Shown: positions 17,951 to 26,155, numbered from the stretch's first letter. The stretch: DNA of 46,094 nucleotides from Thaumasiovibrio sp043421945 (GCA_043421945.1 JBHOGO010000029.1:1-46094), one strand, 5' to 3'. The notes: a model not told the origin generated them from the letters alone. A program made the numbers and translations.

Positions 17951-19102
17951 ATGCAAAAGAAGCACCTTCTAACAACACTGGCGGCCAGTATTATTTTAGC
18001 GGGTTGTCAATCAACGAGTCAGCCTCAGTCACGCATGCAGACTGAAACAACGGGTGGCTCATCAGGTTATGAGTACGGTAAACCGGCTGAGCAGTTTGTC
18101 GATGCCGACATCGAATTACCAGCGTATTACAGCACGAGTGGGCTGGATAAATGTACTTTTGAAGTCAATAACGAGCACCCTGATTGTCCGTTAAGTAAAA
18201 AAGTACTGCGCCTGTACATGTCTGATCCTGTGACGACCGAAGGTGATAACCCTAATGATTGGTTATCGACAGTACGTGCCTATGACAATAGCCAGCTACT
18301 TAATCAATTTGAGAATCAGGTTGTTGGTTTAAACCGCTTCCGTATCGTGTCTGGTGATGATCGCGCCATGAGCATTCTCGGTGATATTACCGAAAATATG
18401 TCTGATGCTGAGCTAGCACATCGTATGAGCAATGGTGTACTCCACCCTGATTATGCGATGACGATTGATACGGTCAAAATGGGTGAGCTGATTACTGCTG
18501 GCTCGAGCAACCTCGTTGATTTTGGGTTGGACTTCACTATCGGTTTCCTAGATCCGTATACACGTGAAAAGATTAGCTACCCGAATGTTGGTCGTATCAA
18601 AGTGCGAACGCAAGATGTTAAATCAATGAGTGAAATGCAGTTCTGGATGCAATCAGGCAAGATTGAAGGTGGTTTCGACTTCTTTGATGCGAATGCCGTT
18701 TCTGCTGTTTTCAATGATATGTCTGCCCGTGGTTTTGGCATCGCATTGAGTCGCATGCTCTCTGAAATGCCAGCAACGGCACAAGTACTCGGGATTCGTG
18801 GCGATCGTATCTCACTAGACCGAGGTCAAAACGCAGGTATTTTACCTGATGAAACGATGGTGGTATTTGAGTACAGCTATGGTTTTGCTGAGCCTATTGG
18901 TGTTGCAACTGTCAACCCAAGTGATATTGAATCGCAAGGTCGTATTATTCGTTGGAAAGACTCTCGTGATGCAAAGCGTATTAAAGGTGAATCAAACGAC
19001 GGGATCTATCGCCCAGCAGCAGATGCCAAATTATTTGCAGTGAGTGTCGGTACGCCGAAGAGCTTCTTGCAGAACCGTATATCGGCAAGTGGCGCATTAT
19101 AA
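17951..19102 (+). CDS. Lipoprotein with FlgT-C-like C-terminal domain
   Basis: A 383-residue lipoprotein with lipobox LAGC (cysteine at about 18) and Gln at +2, predicted for the outer membrane. The start ATG 17951 places the signal peptide correctly; an in-frame extension to 17885 lies inside the upstream gene and is rejected. Residues around 165-270 contain conserved-looking strands and helices (YPNVGRIKVRTQDVKSM, MQFWMQSGKIEGGFDFFDA). The C-terminal part, GDRISLDRGQNAGILPDETM, then EPIGVATVNPSDIES, reads like the FlgT C-terminal beta-barrel (a strand, a G-x-x-x-G turn, then G-x-x-x-V). FlgT is part of the Vibrio flagellar H-ring; this match is by eye. The stop shares a base with the next start (TAATG). 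Confidence 0.65.
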   Translation: MQKKHLLTTLAASIILAGCQSTSQPQSRMQTETTGGSSGYEYGKPAEQFVDADIELPAYYSTSGLDKCTFEVNNEHPDCPLSKKVLRLYMSDPVTTEGDNPNDWLSTVRAYDNSQLLNQFENQVVGLNRFRIVSGDDRAMSILGDITENMSDAELAHRMSNGVLHPDYAMTIDTVKMGELITAGSSNLVDFGLDFTIGFLDPYTREKISYPNVGRIKVRTQDVKSMSEMQFWMQSGKIEGGFDFFDANAVSAVFNDMSARGFGIALSRMLSEMPATAQVLGIRGDRISLDRGQNAGILPDETMVVFEYSYGFAEPIGVATVNPSDIESQGRIIRWKDSRDAKRIKGESNDGIYRPAADAKLFAVSVGTPKSFLQNRISASGAL

Positions 19103-20373
19103 TGATAAAAAAATTAGCGCTTTCGGGCGCTTTTTTTGTGTTAGCTACGGCGCAAGCAGCATCGTTATCCCAGCTTGATGATGGCTGGCGACTCAGCTTT
19201 AATTCGTGCAGCTACGGACGAGGCACAAGTGCTATCGCTGATGCAAAAAAAGACGCACCAACACACGCTATTCGTGTCTTTGAATCACAACGTTCAAATT
19301 TTACAGATAGCAGTACTTTACCAACTAACGAACAGTTTATTACCCGTGTAAATCAAGAACAGGCTAGCTTCTTGTTTGGTTCGACCTATTTACAAGGTAG
19401 CGAGACCTGCATACCCGTTCAATATGATCTTCAAATAGGGGATTCAGAGAGTGGGTTTGATTGGGATTGGGATAGTGATGACGGTGTACAGCTCCGTATT
19501 CAGGCATCTTCTCAAGCGAAAGGGTCATTATCATCGGCTCAAGCAGCAGAAGTTGAAGCGTTGCGTCAAGGCATACTTACTGCGTTAGCTCGCATGGTTG
19601 ATGATGTTTCTGGTTTTGAGCACCTCGCAGCGGTTCCCACCTCGTTTGTTAAAGATTGGCTTGTTTTAGAGCGTCAAGAGGAGAGCGGTACCGCAACCGT
19701 GATCGTTGAAATGGTCTTGGATCAAGAGGCTTTGTCATCGCTAGCGAATGATAGCTACCATCTTGTGGGCAAGCCGCGTTTTCTTATTCACTCAGACACT
19801 ACAATCGTCAAACAATATCTTGATGCAGTGATTGCTGAACGTGGATGGTTGATCAGTCAGCGTTTAAGTGATGCTGACGTTATTATTTCTGTTGAAACAG
19901 CACTGACAAGTAATGATATTCAGGCGCAACTAGGCATGAGTTTATCCCTCTTTGATAAAGATGGGTTGCAGCTTGGTCGTTGGAGTAATCAAGCAAGAAG
20001 CCTCTCTTTGCCAACGGCTGATGGTATTCATGATCGACTAGCAAGCATTCACTTCAATCAAAATGATGAGGTGATCATGAGCCATATTGACGATGCGCTA
20101 TCGGCATTACATTCTGCTGGTGGTGTGTGGCGCGAAATCGCTGTCTCTGACTCTAGCAATATCACCATCACCGAAGTGGCAGAGAAGCTTCAGGAGTCTT
20201 CATTCGTTAATAACGTGAAAATTGTTGATGTCAATGAATCCCAAACCATTCAGTTTCGAAGCCGACTATCAGCCGAACATATACCGACTGAACTTCTGCG
20301 CTTGAACATTGATGATGCTGGGAGTGCATTGCACTTTTCTCAGGATGAAGACGGCCGCTTAATACTAAATTGA
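19102..20373 (+). CDS. Secreted periplasmic protein, FlgT-middle/TolB-like region
   Basis: A 423-residue protein with a signal peptide ending near TAQAA-SL (about 20). It has a pair of cysteines at FNSCSYGRG and SETCIPVQ that may form a disulfide. Around 155-215 a helix-strand unit (RQGILTALARMVDDVSGFE) is followed by GKPRFLIHSDT and a segment VISVETALTSNDIQAQLGMS that resembles the middle TolB-N-like domain of FlgT. I do not recognise the whole protein. The start codon overlaps the previous stop by one base. A terminator-like hairpin with seven Ts lies within codons 5-12 (19116-19137), which could reduce expression of this and later genes. Confidence 0.6.
   Translation: MIKKLALSGAFFVLATAQAASLSQLDDGWRLSFNSCSYGRGTSAIADAKKDAPTHAIRVFESQRSNFTDSSTLPTNEQFITRVNQEQASFLFGSTYLQGSETCIPVQYDLQIGDSESGFDWDWDSDDGVQLRIQASSQAKGSLSSAQAAEVEALRQGILTALARMVDDVSGFEHLAAVPTSFVKDWLVLERQEESGTATVIVEMVLDQEALSSLANDSYHLVGKPRFLIHSDTTIVKQYLDAVIAERGWLISQRLSDADVIISVETALTSNDIQAQLGMSLSLFDKDGLQLGRWSNQARSLSLPTADGIHDRLASIHFNQNDEVIMSHIDDALSALHSAGGVWREIAVSDSSNITITEVAEKLQESSFVNNVKIVDVNESQTIQFRSRLSAEHIPTELLRLNIDDAGSALHFSQDEDGRLILN
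19116..19137 (+). terminator. Terminator-like hairpin inside a gene start
   Basis: AGCGC (19116-19120) pairs with GCGCT (19127-19131) over loop TTTCGG, and the last T begins a run of seven (19131-19137). Upstream As can extend the stem. It lies within the first dozen codons of the 19102 gene, so it may act as a partial terminator when the gene is not translated. Confidence 0.45.
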
Positions 20374-20383
20374 GGAAGAATAG

Positions 20384-20959
20384 ATGAAACGTAATGTTAT
20401 TTTCACGTTGGCAGCAGCTACCCTTTTAACGGCATGTGCGTCAACGAGCGAAAGTGCGGTACCAGAAAAAGCCTATGATTTACCTAGCTGGGTATTGTCT
20501 CCAATGGTCGCTGACGGACTTGCGGCGACGAGTTGTGTGAACGCAACGAATAATTTCAATATCGATAAGCGCCATGCTGAGGCGGGTGCTCGAAGCTCTT
20601 TAGCACAAAGCATTAATGTGAAAGCAAGTGTTATGGACCGCACTTACTCTCGAATGAACAGCAGTGAAGCAGGCGTGCAGACAGGTGAAACATTCGAGAG
20701 TGTTGCGAAGAGTGTGTCTGATGTCCGTATGGCGGGTGCTAAGATCGTTCAGGTAGATACGGGTTTGGTTAATGGTCAAGCGCAAATTTGTGCAATGGCA
20801 GCTATCCCAGAAAAGCTGGTTCAAGGGATCTTCTCAGATATCGTCATGGCAAGCGGCGAGACGATAGACCCAACGAATGAAGCTGCAATGTATGAAGAAT
20901 TTCGTACTCAAAAAGCGATGGATAGCTTGGAAGAAGAATTACTTCGTTTGACACAATAA
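20384..20959 (+). CDS. LPP20-family lipoprotein
   Basis: A 191-residue lipoprotein with lipobox LTAC (cysteine at about 18, Ala at +2, so outer membrane). The mature part begins with LPSWVLSP, the usual opening of LPP20 proteins (P-x-W-V), followed by GLAATSCVNATNNF, then AEAGARSSLAQSINVKASVM, where alternating alanines lead into a strand, as in the LPP20 fold. FlgP, a Vibrio flagellar basal-disk or H-ring-associated lipoprotein, has the same fold, so an assembly role is plausible, but no flagellar gene is near. A GAGG ribosome-binding site at 20372-20375 precedes the start. It is the last gene of the first transcript: a strong terminator follows 14 bp after its stop. Confidence 0.78.
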   Translation: MKRNVIFTLAAATLLTACASTSESAVPEKAYDLPSWVLSPMVADGLAATSCVNATNNFNIDKRHAEAGARSSLAQSINVKASVMDRTYSRMNSSEAGVQTGETFESVAKSVSDVRMAGAKIVQVDTGLVNGQAQICAMAAIPEKLVQGIFSDIVMASGETIDPTNEAAMYEEFRTQKAMDSLEEELLRLTQ

Positions 20960-20973
20960 TCGTCTTCAATGAT

Positions 20974-21010
20974 AAAAAGCTTAAGTAATGATGATTGCTT
21001 AAGCTTTTTT
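20974..21010 (+). terminator. Strong intrinsic terminator within the envelope cluster
   Basis: AAAAAGCTTAAGTAAT pairs with ATTGCTTAAGCTTTTT (one G-T pair) around the loop GATG and continues with Ts. It ends the seven-gene block and shows that the channel gene needs its own promoter or readthrough. Confidence 0.9.
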
Positions 21011-21028
21011 AACCTTACGGCAATATTC

Positions 21029-22207
21029 ATGCAGTTATTAGAGTCTTTAAAGAATTTCTATATTACATTCTCTGAATTTGAAAAACACTTTTTCCAAATC
21101 GCAGTTACCTTACTCTCTTTTTGTATCATTCCTTGGTTGGTGAGAACGACATTAAATCGCTTTCTTAATTTTAGAGAAAGTGGTGAAAAGAAAGAGCATG
21201 AAGTTAAGTTTATTCATCGTGTTCAGTATTTTATTGGCTTTATATTTTCAATCTTCTGGTTTAGATACTTTGATGTCTATGGCTGGTACAGTAAGATATC
21301 AGAAGCAGGCGCTGTTGTTTTTGCAGTTTTAGTCCTTCACTCTATTTTAGATTTCTTTGAATTTAAGTTTAGTCATCGAGAAAATAGAGGTGATATTCCG
21401 ATCAAACCTTTTGCTGAACTTATCAAGCTAGTTAGTTTTGCGATTATGTTTGTTATGATTATCGTAATTTTGCTTGAAATACCACCGATGGCTTTTATTA
21501 GTGGTATTGGTGCGATGTCAGCCATTTTACTCTTACTATTTAAAGATAGCATTCTCGGTACGGTGACGGCGGTAAAAATTAATATTCACCGTCTGGTCCG
21601 TAAAGGAGATTGGATTGAAGTTGGTGCATATGGCGCCGATGGTGAAGTAAAAGACATCACGCTGAGTGTCGTAACGGTTGAGAACTGGGATAAGACCACA
21701 TCCATTATTCCGACCTATGAAATACTAAATGTTGGGCTGAAAAACTGGCGCAGTATGACGACACAAGGAAGACGAATAAAGAGAAATATCTCCTTAGATG
21801 TGAATAGTATTCGTTTTTTAGACATGACTGAAATTGAAAGCCTTTCTCGTATTCCTCTTATTGAAGAGCAAATAACGTATCTTTGTAAAGAGAATGGTTT
21901 AGTCAATATCGGTGATAATATGAACAAGCGTTGTATTACCAATGCAAGTTTGTTCAGGCTTTATGTTGAGTCTTACATACAGTCTAGAGATGATATTAAT
22001 AACGCTCATACGTTATTAGTTAGGCAGTTAGATTCTTCTTCTCAAGGTGTTCCGATTGAGATTTATTGTTTCACCAAGAATACTAACTGGAATCATTTTG
22101 AAAATGTTCAGTCTGAAATTTTTGAACATTTATATGCTGTCGTGAGTCTATTTGACTTAAAAGTCTATCAGCACCTTACCAACGTAAATGATTTAATCCG
22201 TAACTAG
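21029..22207 (+). CDS. MscS-family mechanosensitive channel, YbdG-like
   Basis: A 392-residue inner-membrane protein with about five helices and an MscS core. It resembles E. coli YbdG in length and wording: ISGIGAMSAILLLLFKDSIL (the pore helix region), RKGDWIEV, YGADGEVKDITL, ENWDKTTSIIPTYEI, RRIKRNISLDVNSIRFLD and GVPIEIYCFTKNT. Such channels open under membrane tension and help survive osmotic downshock; YbdG gives a small-conductance activity in E. coli. The open frame extends back to 20969, but that extension runs through a terminator hairpin, so ATG 21029 is taken; no good Shine-Dalgarno is seen there. The barrel gene follows after eight bases, suggesting a joint function. Confidence 0.88.
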   Translation: MQLLESLKNFYITFSEFEKHFFQIAVTLLSFCIIPWLVRTTLNRFLNFRESGEKKEHEVKFIHRVQYFIGFIFSIFWFRYFDVYGWYSKISEAGAVVFAVLVLHSILDFFEFKFSHRENRGDIPIKPFAELIKLVSFAIMFVMIIVILLEIPPMAFISGIGAMSAILLLLFKDSILGTVTAVKINIHRLVRKGDWIEVGAYGADGEVKDITLSVVTVENWDKTTSIIPTYEILNVGLKNWRSMTTQGRRIKRNISLDVNSIRFLDMTEIESLSRIPLIEEQITYLCKENGLVNIGDNMNKRCITNASLFRLYVESYIQSRDDINNAHTLLVRQLDSSSQGVPIEIYCFTKNTNWNHFENVQSEIFEHLYAVVSLFDLKVYQHLTNVNDLIRN

Positions 22208-22215
22208 GAAATATA

Positions 22216-24093
22216 ATGCGATATTTGTTGTTAGTAGGTCTTTTTTTTGTGAGTGCAGTAAGCGCTTATGAGTATAAAGAACCACTCGAATCACCGATTA
22301 ATAAAACAGATTACTATGCGGAGCATGGTGCGCCGGCTATTCGAGTCTATAAAGAAGACAAAGATTGTAAGGGAGCGTGTGCTTATACCGTTAATCTAGG
22401 GAATGGGCGTGCTTATACGACTCGCCGTGGAGAAGCTGAAATATTTGCACAAGCTCAATATGGCAATACAGCTTATGCTTATGTTCGAGTTAAATATGAT
22501 TGTGGTAAGCGCCGTGATTGTCGTGATTATATTATGTATTCAACACACAATGCAGTTACCTTTCCTGGTCCTTCTTGTCGCCGAGCGATGACTCGACATG
22601 TTAGTGCAAGTGGAGAGCTCATGTGTCTTCACGACGATAGATTAGAAACCTTTAATAGCCGGGGGCGTATTCGTAATATTGATCTACCGGTTGAGGCTCG
22701 ATATGGTTCAGGTGCGATAGGTAACAACTTAACCGGACAAACTGCTGTGGCATTTATTGGTCGCGATGACAATAAACTCTATATGTCCAACTCTCAGGCT
22801 GATTGGGTTTCAGCAGATACGAATCTCCATGGTCGTAGCGACTTTAATAACATCTTAGACCCGTATCCAGTTGATGATGTTGAAACGGTCGTCGGTGTTT
22901 ATGAGTATGCCAATATTCGTAATCGCGGTGTCGCACTTTATCGCTTTAGAAACTCTTATTTGTCTTCTTCTGGTTACTTAGTGAATACATCTGCATTTAA
23001 TTATGGCTCTTCTGGCCTTGAAGTGTTTGGTCAGGGAAGAGATATCTTCGTGACAGGGCGTAACCAAAGTGAGCGTAAAGATCAGACTTACCAGCTTGCG
23101 ACCTATGATCTGCGGAGCCTTGGTATGGATGATGATGGTGAGCCTGTTCGGTTTGCTTCAGCACGACAATCTATGCTTGATATGATGTTCGGTTATGGAG
23201 TGACACAGACAAGTTGGGACGTAAATCAAAAGATTCGCTCAGGTGGTGATACACAAGCACGCGCTTCTTATGATATGAACGATAGCTTATTGCATAACTA
23301 CTACATGCAAGGTCGCTATAGAGATACTCAGGTGACCGTCAACTACTTAACCAGTGAAGGTGAAGAGAGTGACAATAACTTAGTTTCAAAAGGAACAGAG
23401 TTATTGACGGCTGTCGTTGATTTTAACGGTATGTTTGATGGTGCGATGACGCTACGACTAGAGCTTGAGCATATGGAGTCTGGCGGCGTCGTGAACTATA
23501 GCGATGGGGGAGGTCACTCTTTTCGTGAAACATTTGAAACGGACTATAGCGTGTATGGGCTTTCTTTCGTGATGGAAGAGGGGGGTTACCTAGGCTTTAA
23601 ATATTCTACCTATGACGCGCCAAGTGCCGTGGGCTTTGAAAAAAGAAATGGTCGCTATCAAGGCTCTGCGTTTGATAAAGACTTCTCAATTGACCGCTAT
23701 ATGCTGGTTATTGGTTACGATGAAGCGTCTTATGGTGGACGTTATGAGATGAGTTATAACCGTTTTTATATCGATGGTGAGTTTGGATTAGGCATCAACA
23801 AGTTGAATGTTAGCCGCGATGCGCTCGAGGAAGCAACAGGCACTCGTGAAGGCAAAATTTACGGTAAATATGCACTGGCAGTGACCTCTGCGGTTGAGTT
23901 GGGCTATACCTATCAGCGTCGTTCGACAAGACTTCGTGGGCTAGGCGTCTCGTTCCAAGCTGGCTATCGAGCTAAAGTGGATTGGACTTATCAAAAGCCT
24001 TCGGACGAAGCGAGCAGTGATGAGTTTTATTTGCTCTATGAACGCACAGATCTTTGGCATGGTCCATTTGTGCAGTTTAATGCCATATTTTAA
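22216..24093 (+). CDS. Outer-membrane beta-barrel protein with cysteine-rich N-terminal domain
   Basis: A 625-residue protein with a signal peptide (MRYLLLVGLFFVSAVSA). The N-terminal half (about 20-330) has cysteine pairs in DCKGACAY, DCGKRRDC, PSCRRAM and LMCLHDD, and strands that could form a repeated beta fold. The C-terminal half (about 370-625) alternates polar and hydrophobic residues in strands such as GAMTLRLELEHMES, YGLSFVMEEGGYLGFKYST and FVQFNAIF. The final residue is Phe, the signal for the Bam machinery, so it should be a barrel in the outer membrane. I recognise no family. It is co-transcribed with the mechanosensitive channel and ends the cluster. Confidence 0.72.
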   Translation: MRYLLLVGLFFVSAVSAYEYKEPLESPINKTDYYAEHGAPAIRVYKEDKDCKGACAYTVNLGNGRAYTTRRGEAEIFAQAQYGNTAYAYVRVKYDCGKRRDCRDYIMYSTHNAVTFPGPSCRRAMTRHVSASGELMCLHDDRLETFNSRGRIRNIDLPVEARYGSGAIGNNLTGQTAVAFIGRDDNKLYMSNSQADWVSADTNLHGRSDFNNILDPYPVDDVETVVGVYEYANIRNRGVALYRFRNSYLSSSGYLVNTSAFNYGSSGLEVFGQGRDIFVTGRNQSERKDQTYQLATYDLRSLGMDDDGEPVRFASARQSMLDMMFGYGVTQTSWDVNQKIRSGGDTQARASYDMNDSLLHNYYMQGRYRDTQVTVNYLTSEGEESDNNLVSKGTELLTAVVDFNGMFDGAMTLRLELEHMESGGVVNYSDGGGHSFRETFETDYSVYGLSFVMEEGGYLGFKYSTYDAPSAVGFEKRNGRYQGSAFDKDFSIDRYMLVIGYDEASYGGRYEMSYNRFYIDGEFGLGINKLNVSRDALEEATGTREGKIYGKYALAVTSAVELGYTYQRRSTRLRGLGVSFQAGYRAKVDWTYQKPSDEASSDEFYLLYERTDLWHGPFVQFNAIF

Positions 24094-24131
24094 AGCCGCG
24101 TCAATGACGTAGGGGAGACTTTACGTTGTTC

Positions 24132-24168
24132 ATGTCAGTTTTACCCGAGGTTGCGGTAAAACTGACAT
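24132..24168. other. 14-bp inverted repeat between convergent genes
   Basis: ATGTCAGTTTTACC (24132-24145) and GGTAAAACTGACAT (24155-24168) are perfect inverted copies with a 9-base loop. There is no real T-run on either side, but the place, between the barrel gene and argA, suggests a terminator or transcript-end structure. Confidence 0.55.
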
Positions 24169-24210
24169 AGCTTTTAACTAAAGCCTTCAACTAAAGCTTT
24201 AGTATCAGCA

Positions 24211-25536
24211 TCAAAGCTTTAACATCAGTATCTTAGAACGACGTTGGAAATTATAGAGGGCTTGCTTCGCGACAGGGAGCTGCTCAACATCACATTCAAC
24301 GAACCCTTGCTCTCTGAACCAGTGAATACTGCGAGTGGTGAGAACAAACAGGCTTTGTAGCCCCATCCCCTTAGCTTGTTGTTTCAGCTTATTGAGTAGT
24401 GTTACACCCCGTTCGCCATCTCGGTAGTCGGGATGTACCGCAACACATGCCATTTCTGCGGTTTTTTCCTCAATGAAGGGATATAGAGCGGCACAACCAA
24501 TCGCCATATTATCGCGTTCAATAACGGTAAATCGTTCAATCTCTTGCTCAAGTTGCTCACGAGAGCGGCGCACTAAGATACCTTCTTGTTCGAGTGGATA
24601 GATCAAATCAAGAATACCACCGATATCATTAATATCGGCATGTCGTACTTGTTCAGCGCTTTCCATGACGATCTGTGTACCGATACCATCAATAGAAAAT
24701 AGCTCCTGAATGAGAGATCCATCCTCTTGGTAGCTAATAAGGTGGCTTCGAGGTACACCAGCACGGCAGGCTCGGATAGCGCCCCGTAGGAATCGCCCAG
24801 CACCAGAGTGCGCCTCCCCTTTATTTGTTAGCGCTTGAAGGTGGCGCTCAGCTTCATTAGGAAGGAGTTCTGAAACCACTTCTCCGGTTGTTAACTGGAT
24901 ACCCTGTTGAGAGCTATAGCCAATCAACTTATCAGCCTTCAGGGCGATAGCTGCATGGGTTGCCACATCTTCAGAGCTTAAATTAAAACACTCCCCAGTG
25001 ACGCTACTTGCGATGGGCCCAAGCAGCACAATACTCCCTGTTTCTAACTGGCGATGAATCGCCTGAATATCTAGACGTCTTATCCGCCCGCTATGGCTAT
25101 AATCTATACCATCGTCGACACCAATAGGCTGAGCGATGACGAAGTTACCGCTGACGACGGTGATCTGCGAGCCTGCCATGGGGGTATTGTTGAGCCCCAT
25201 GGAAAAGCGGGCAGTAATATCGAGTTGCACCTGCCCAGCTGCCTGCTTAACTATTTCTAGGCTGCGTTCATCGGTGACACGGATCCCTTTATGGTAGGGG
25301 GTTGAGATATGATGTAACTCGAGGAGCTGATTAATTTGTGGTCTAGCACCATAAACCACTACAATTTTGACGCCGAGGCTATTCAGCAGCGCAATGTCGT
25401 TGAGAATATTAGGAAAGTTGCGATCAGCAATGGATTCACCACCCAGCATGATAACCACGGTGCTTCCATGGTGACTGTTCACATAAGGTGCTGATTGCCT
25501 AAAGCCCTTGACGAGAGCTGTACTACGTAATTTCAC
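24211..25536 (-). CDS. argA: N-acetylglutamate synthase (amino-acid acetyltransferase)
   Basis: ArgA makes N-acetylglutamate from glutamate and acetyl-CoA, the first step of arginine synthesis. The 441-residue product has the classical two-domain form: an amino-acid-kinase-like domain (about 20-280, with VVIMLGGESIADRNFPNIL, VVVYGARPQINQLL, GPIASSVTGECFNLSSEDVA) that binds arginine for feedback control, and a GNAT acetyltransferase domain (about 295-441, with MACVAVHPDYRDGERGVTLL as the acetyl-CoA loop and GLQSLFVLTTRSIHWF). An ARG box lies 29 bp upstream, so ArgR repression is expected. It is divergent from the DUF2850 gene and convergent with the barrel gene. Confidence 0.97.
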   Translation of the reverse strand: MKLRSTALVKGFRQSAPYVNSHHGSTVVIMLGGESIADRNFPNILNDIALLNSLGVKIVVVYGARPQINQLLELHHISTPYHKGIRVTDERSLEIVKQAAGQVQLDITARFSMGLNNTPMAGSQITVVSGNFVIAQPIGVDDGIDYSHSGRIRRLDIQAIHRQLETGSIVLLGPIASSVTGECFNLSSEDVATHAAIALKADKLIGYSSQQGIQLTTGEVVSELLPNEAERHLQALTNKGEAHSGAGRFLRGAIRACRAGVPRSHLISYQEDGSLIQELFSIDGIGTQIVMESAEQVRHADINDIGGILDLIYPLEQEGILVRRSREQLEQEIERFTVIERDNMAIGCAALYPFIEEKTAEMACVAVHPDYRDGERGVTLLNKLKQQAKGMGLQSLFVLTTRSIHWFREQGFVECDVEQLPVAKQALYNFQRRSKILMLKL

Positions 25537-25564
25537 ACAACGTCCTTGGTGTTTATGTTGAAAT

Positions 25565-25582
25565 ATTGAATATATATTCTAA
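25565..25582. promoter_or_regulatory. ARG box upstream of argA
   Basis: ATTGAATATATATTCTAA differs from the ArgR consensus wnTGAATwwwwATTCAnw only at one position (T for A near the end). It lies 29 bp before the argA start on the minus strand, overlapping where a promoter would be. A second, weaker copy may lie around 25544-25561. Confidence 0.82.
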
Positions 25583-25700
25583 ATTAAAACGAAATGTGTC
25601 TTCGAGTGCAAGTGAAAGTTATGATCTTCGACAATGAGTTTGCCACCAATAGCGGTTAGCTTTGTTATCATCACCAACGTTTTTTGTTTATCCTAATGAA

Positions 25701-26066
25701 ATGAAAGCAAATAATCGCCAATTGATACAATCGTTCATTCTGTTTAGCTTCCTTGCTATAAGCTTATTTCTAATAGGCTTGCTCGCGATGGGCGCATTCA
25801 GGCAAGGTGTATTCGAGCCGCCCCCGATTGACAGCATCTATGGCGTCTGGCATGAGCAAGAAGTACCTGGGCATGCCGCCGATGAATTCGAAGTTCGTGC
25901 TGATGGCATCTACATAAGTGGCGCTATTGTGACGACACGCTATAACTTTAATGGTGTGATATTAAGCTATCATGTAGGGCAGCAGCTTTATCGCTATACG
26001 TACACCTCTCAAACTTTAGTGAGAGACAAGCCAGCTCATTATCGTTCGATATTTGTCCGAAAATAA
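25701..26066 (+). CDS. DUF2850 domain protein
   Basis: A 121-residue protein with one N-terminal transmembrane helix (about 8-30, LIQSFILFSFLAISLFLIGL) and a small beta-rich domain outside (FEPPPIDSIYGVWHEQEVPG, then ADEFEVRADGIYISG). The pattern fits the uncharacterised DUF2850 family, which I recall beside argA in Vibrio. ATG 25701 places the helix at the N-terminus; the longer frame from 25662 would add 13 residues. It is divergent from argA, so the ARG box could affect it too. The function is unknown. Confidence 0.75.
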   Translation: MKANNRQLIQSFILFSFLAISLFLIGLLAMGAFRQGVFEPPPIDSIYGVWHEQEVPGHAADEFEVRADGIYISGAIVTTRYNFNGVILSYHVGQQLYRYTYTSQTLVRDKPAHYRSIFVRK

Positions 26067-26155
26067 GCTTGGTCGGCATGTCGATGCCTTAACCAGCATT
26101 TAGTCATTGATTGACTATTTAGCAATTAACTCTTGATGAGCTAGCGACTTTTCAT

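Noticed and set aside
20969..21028. N-terminal extension of the mechanosensitive channel
   Set aside because: The extra 20 codons are made from a terminator hairpin.
14332..24093. Envelope cluster considered as type VI, type II or curli secretion
   Set aside because: There is no ATPase, secretin, sheath, TssM/TssK, or clear CsgG-type pore among the products.
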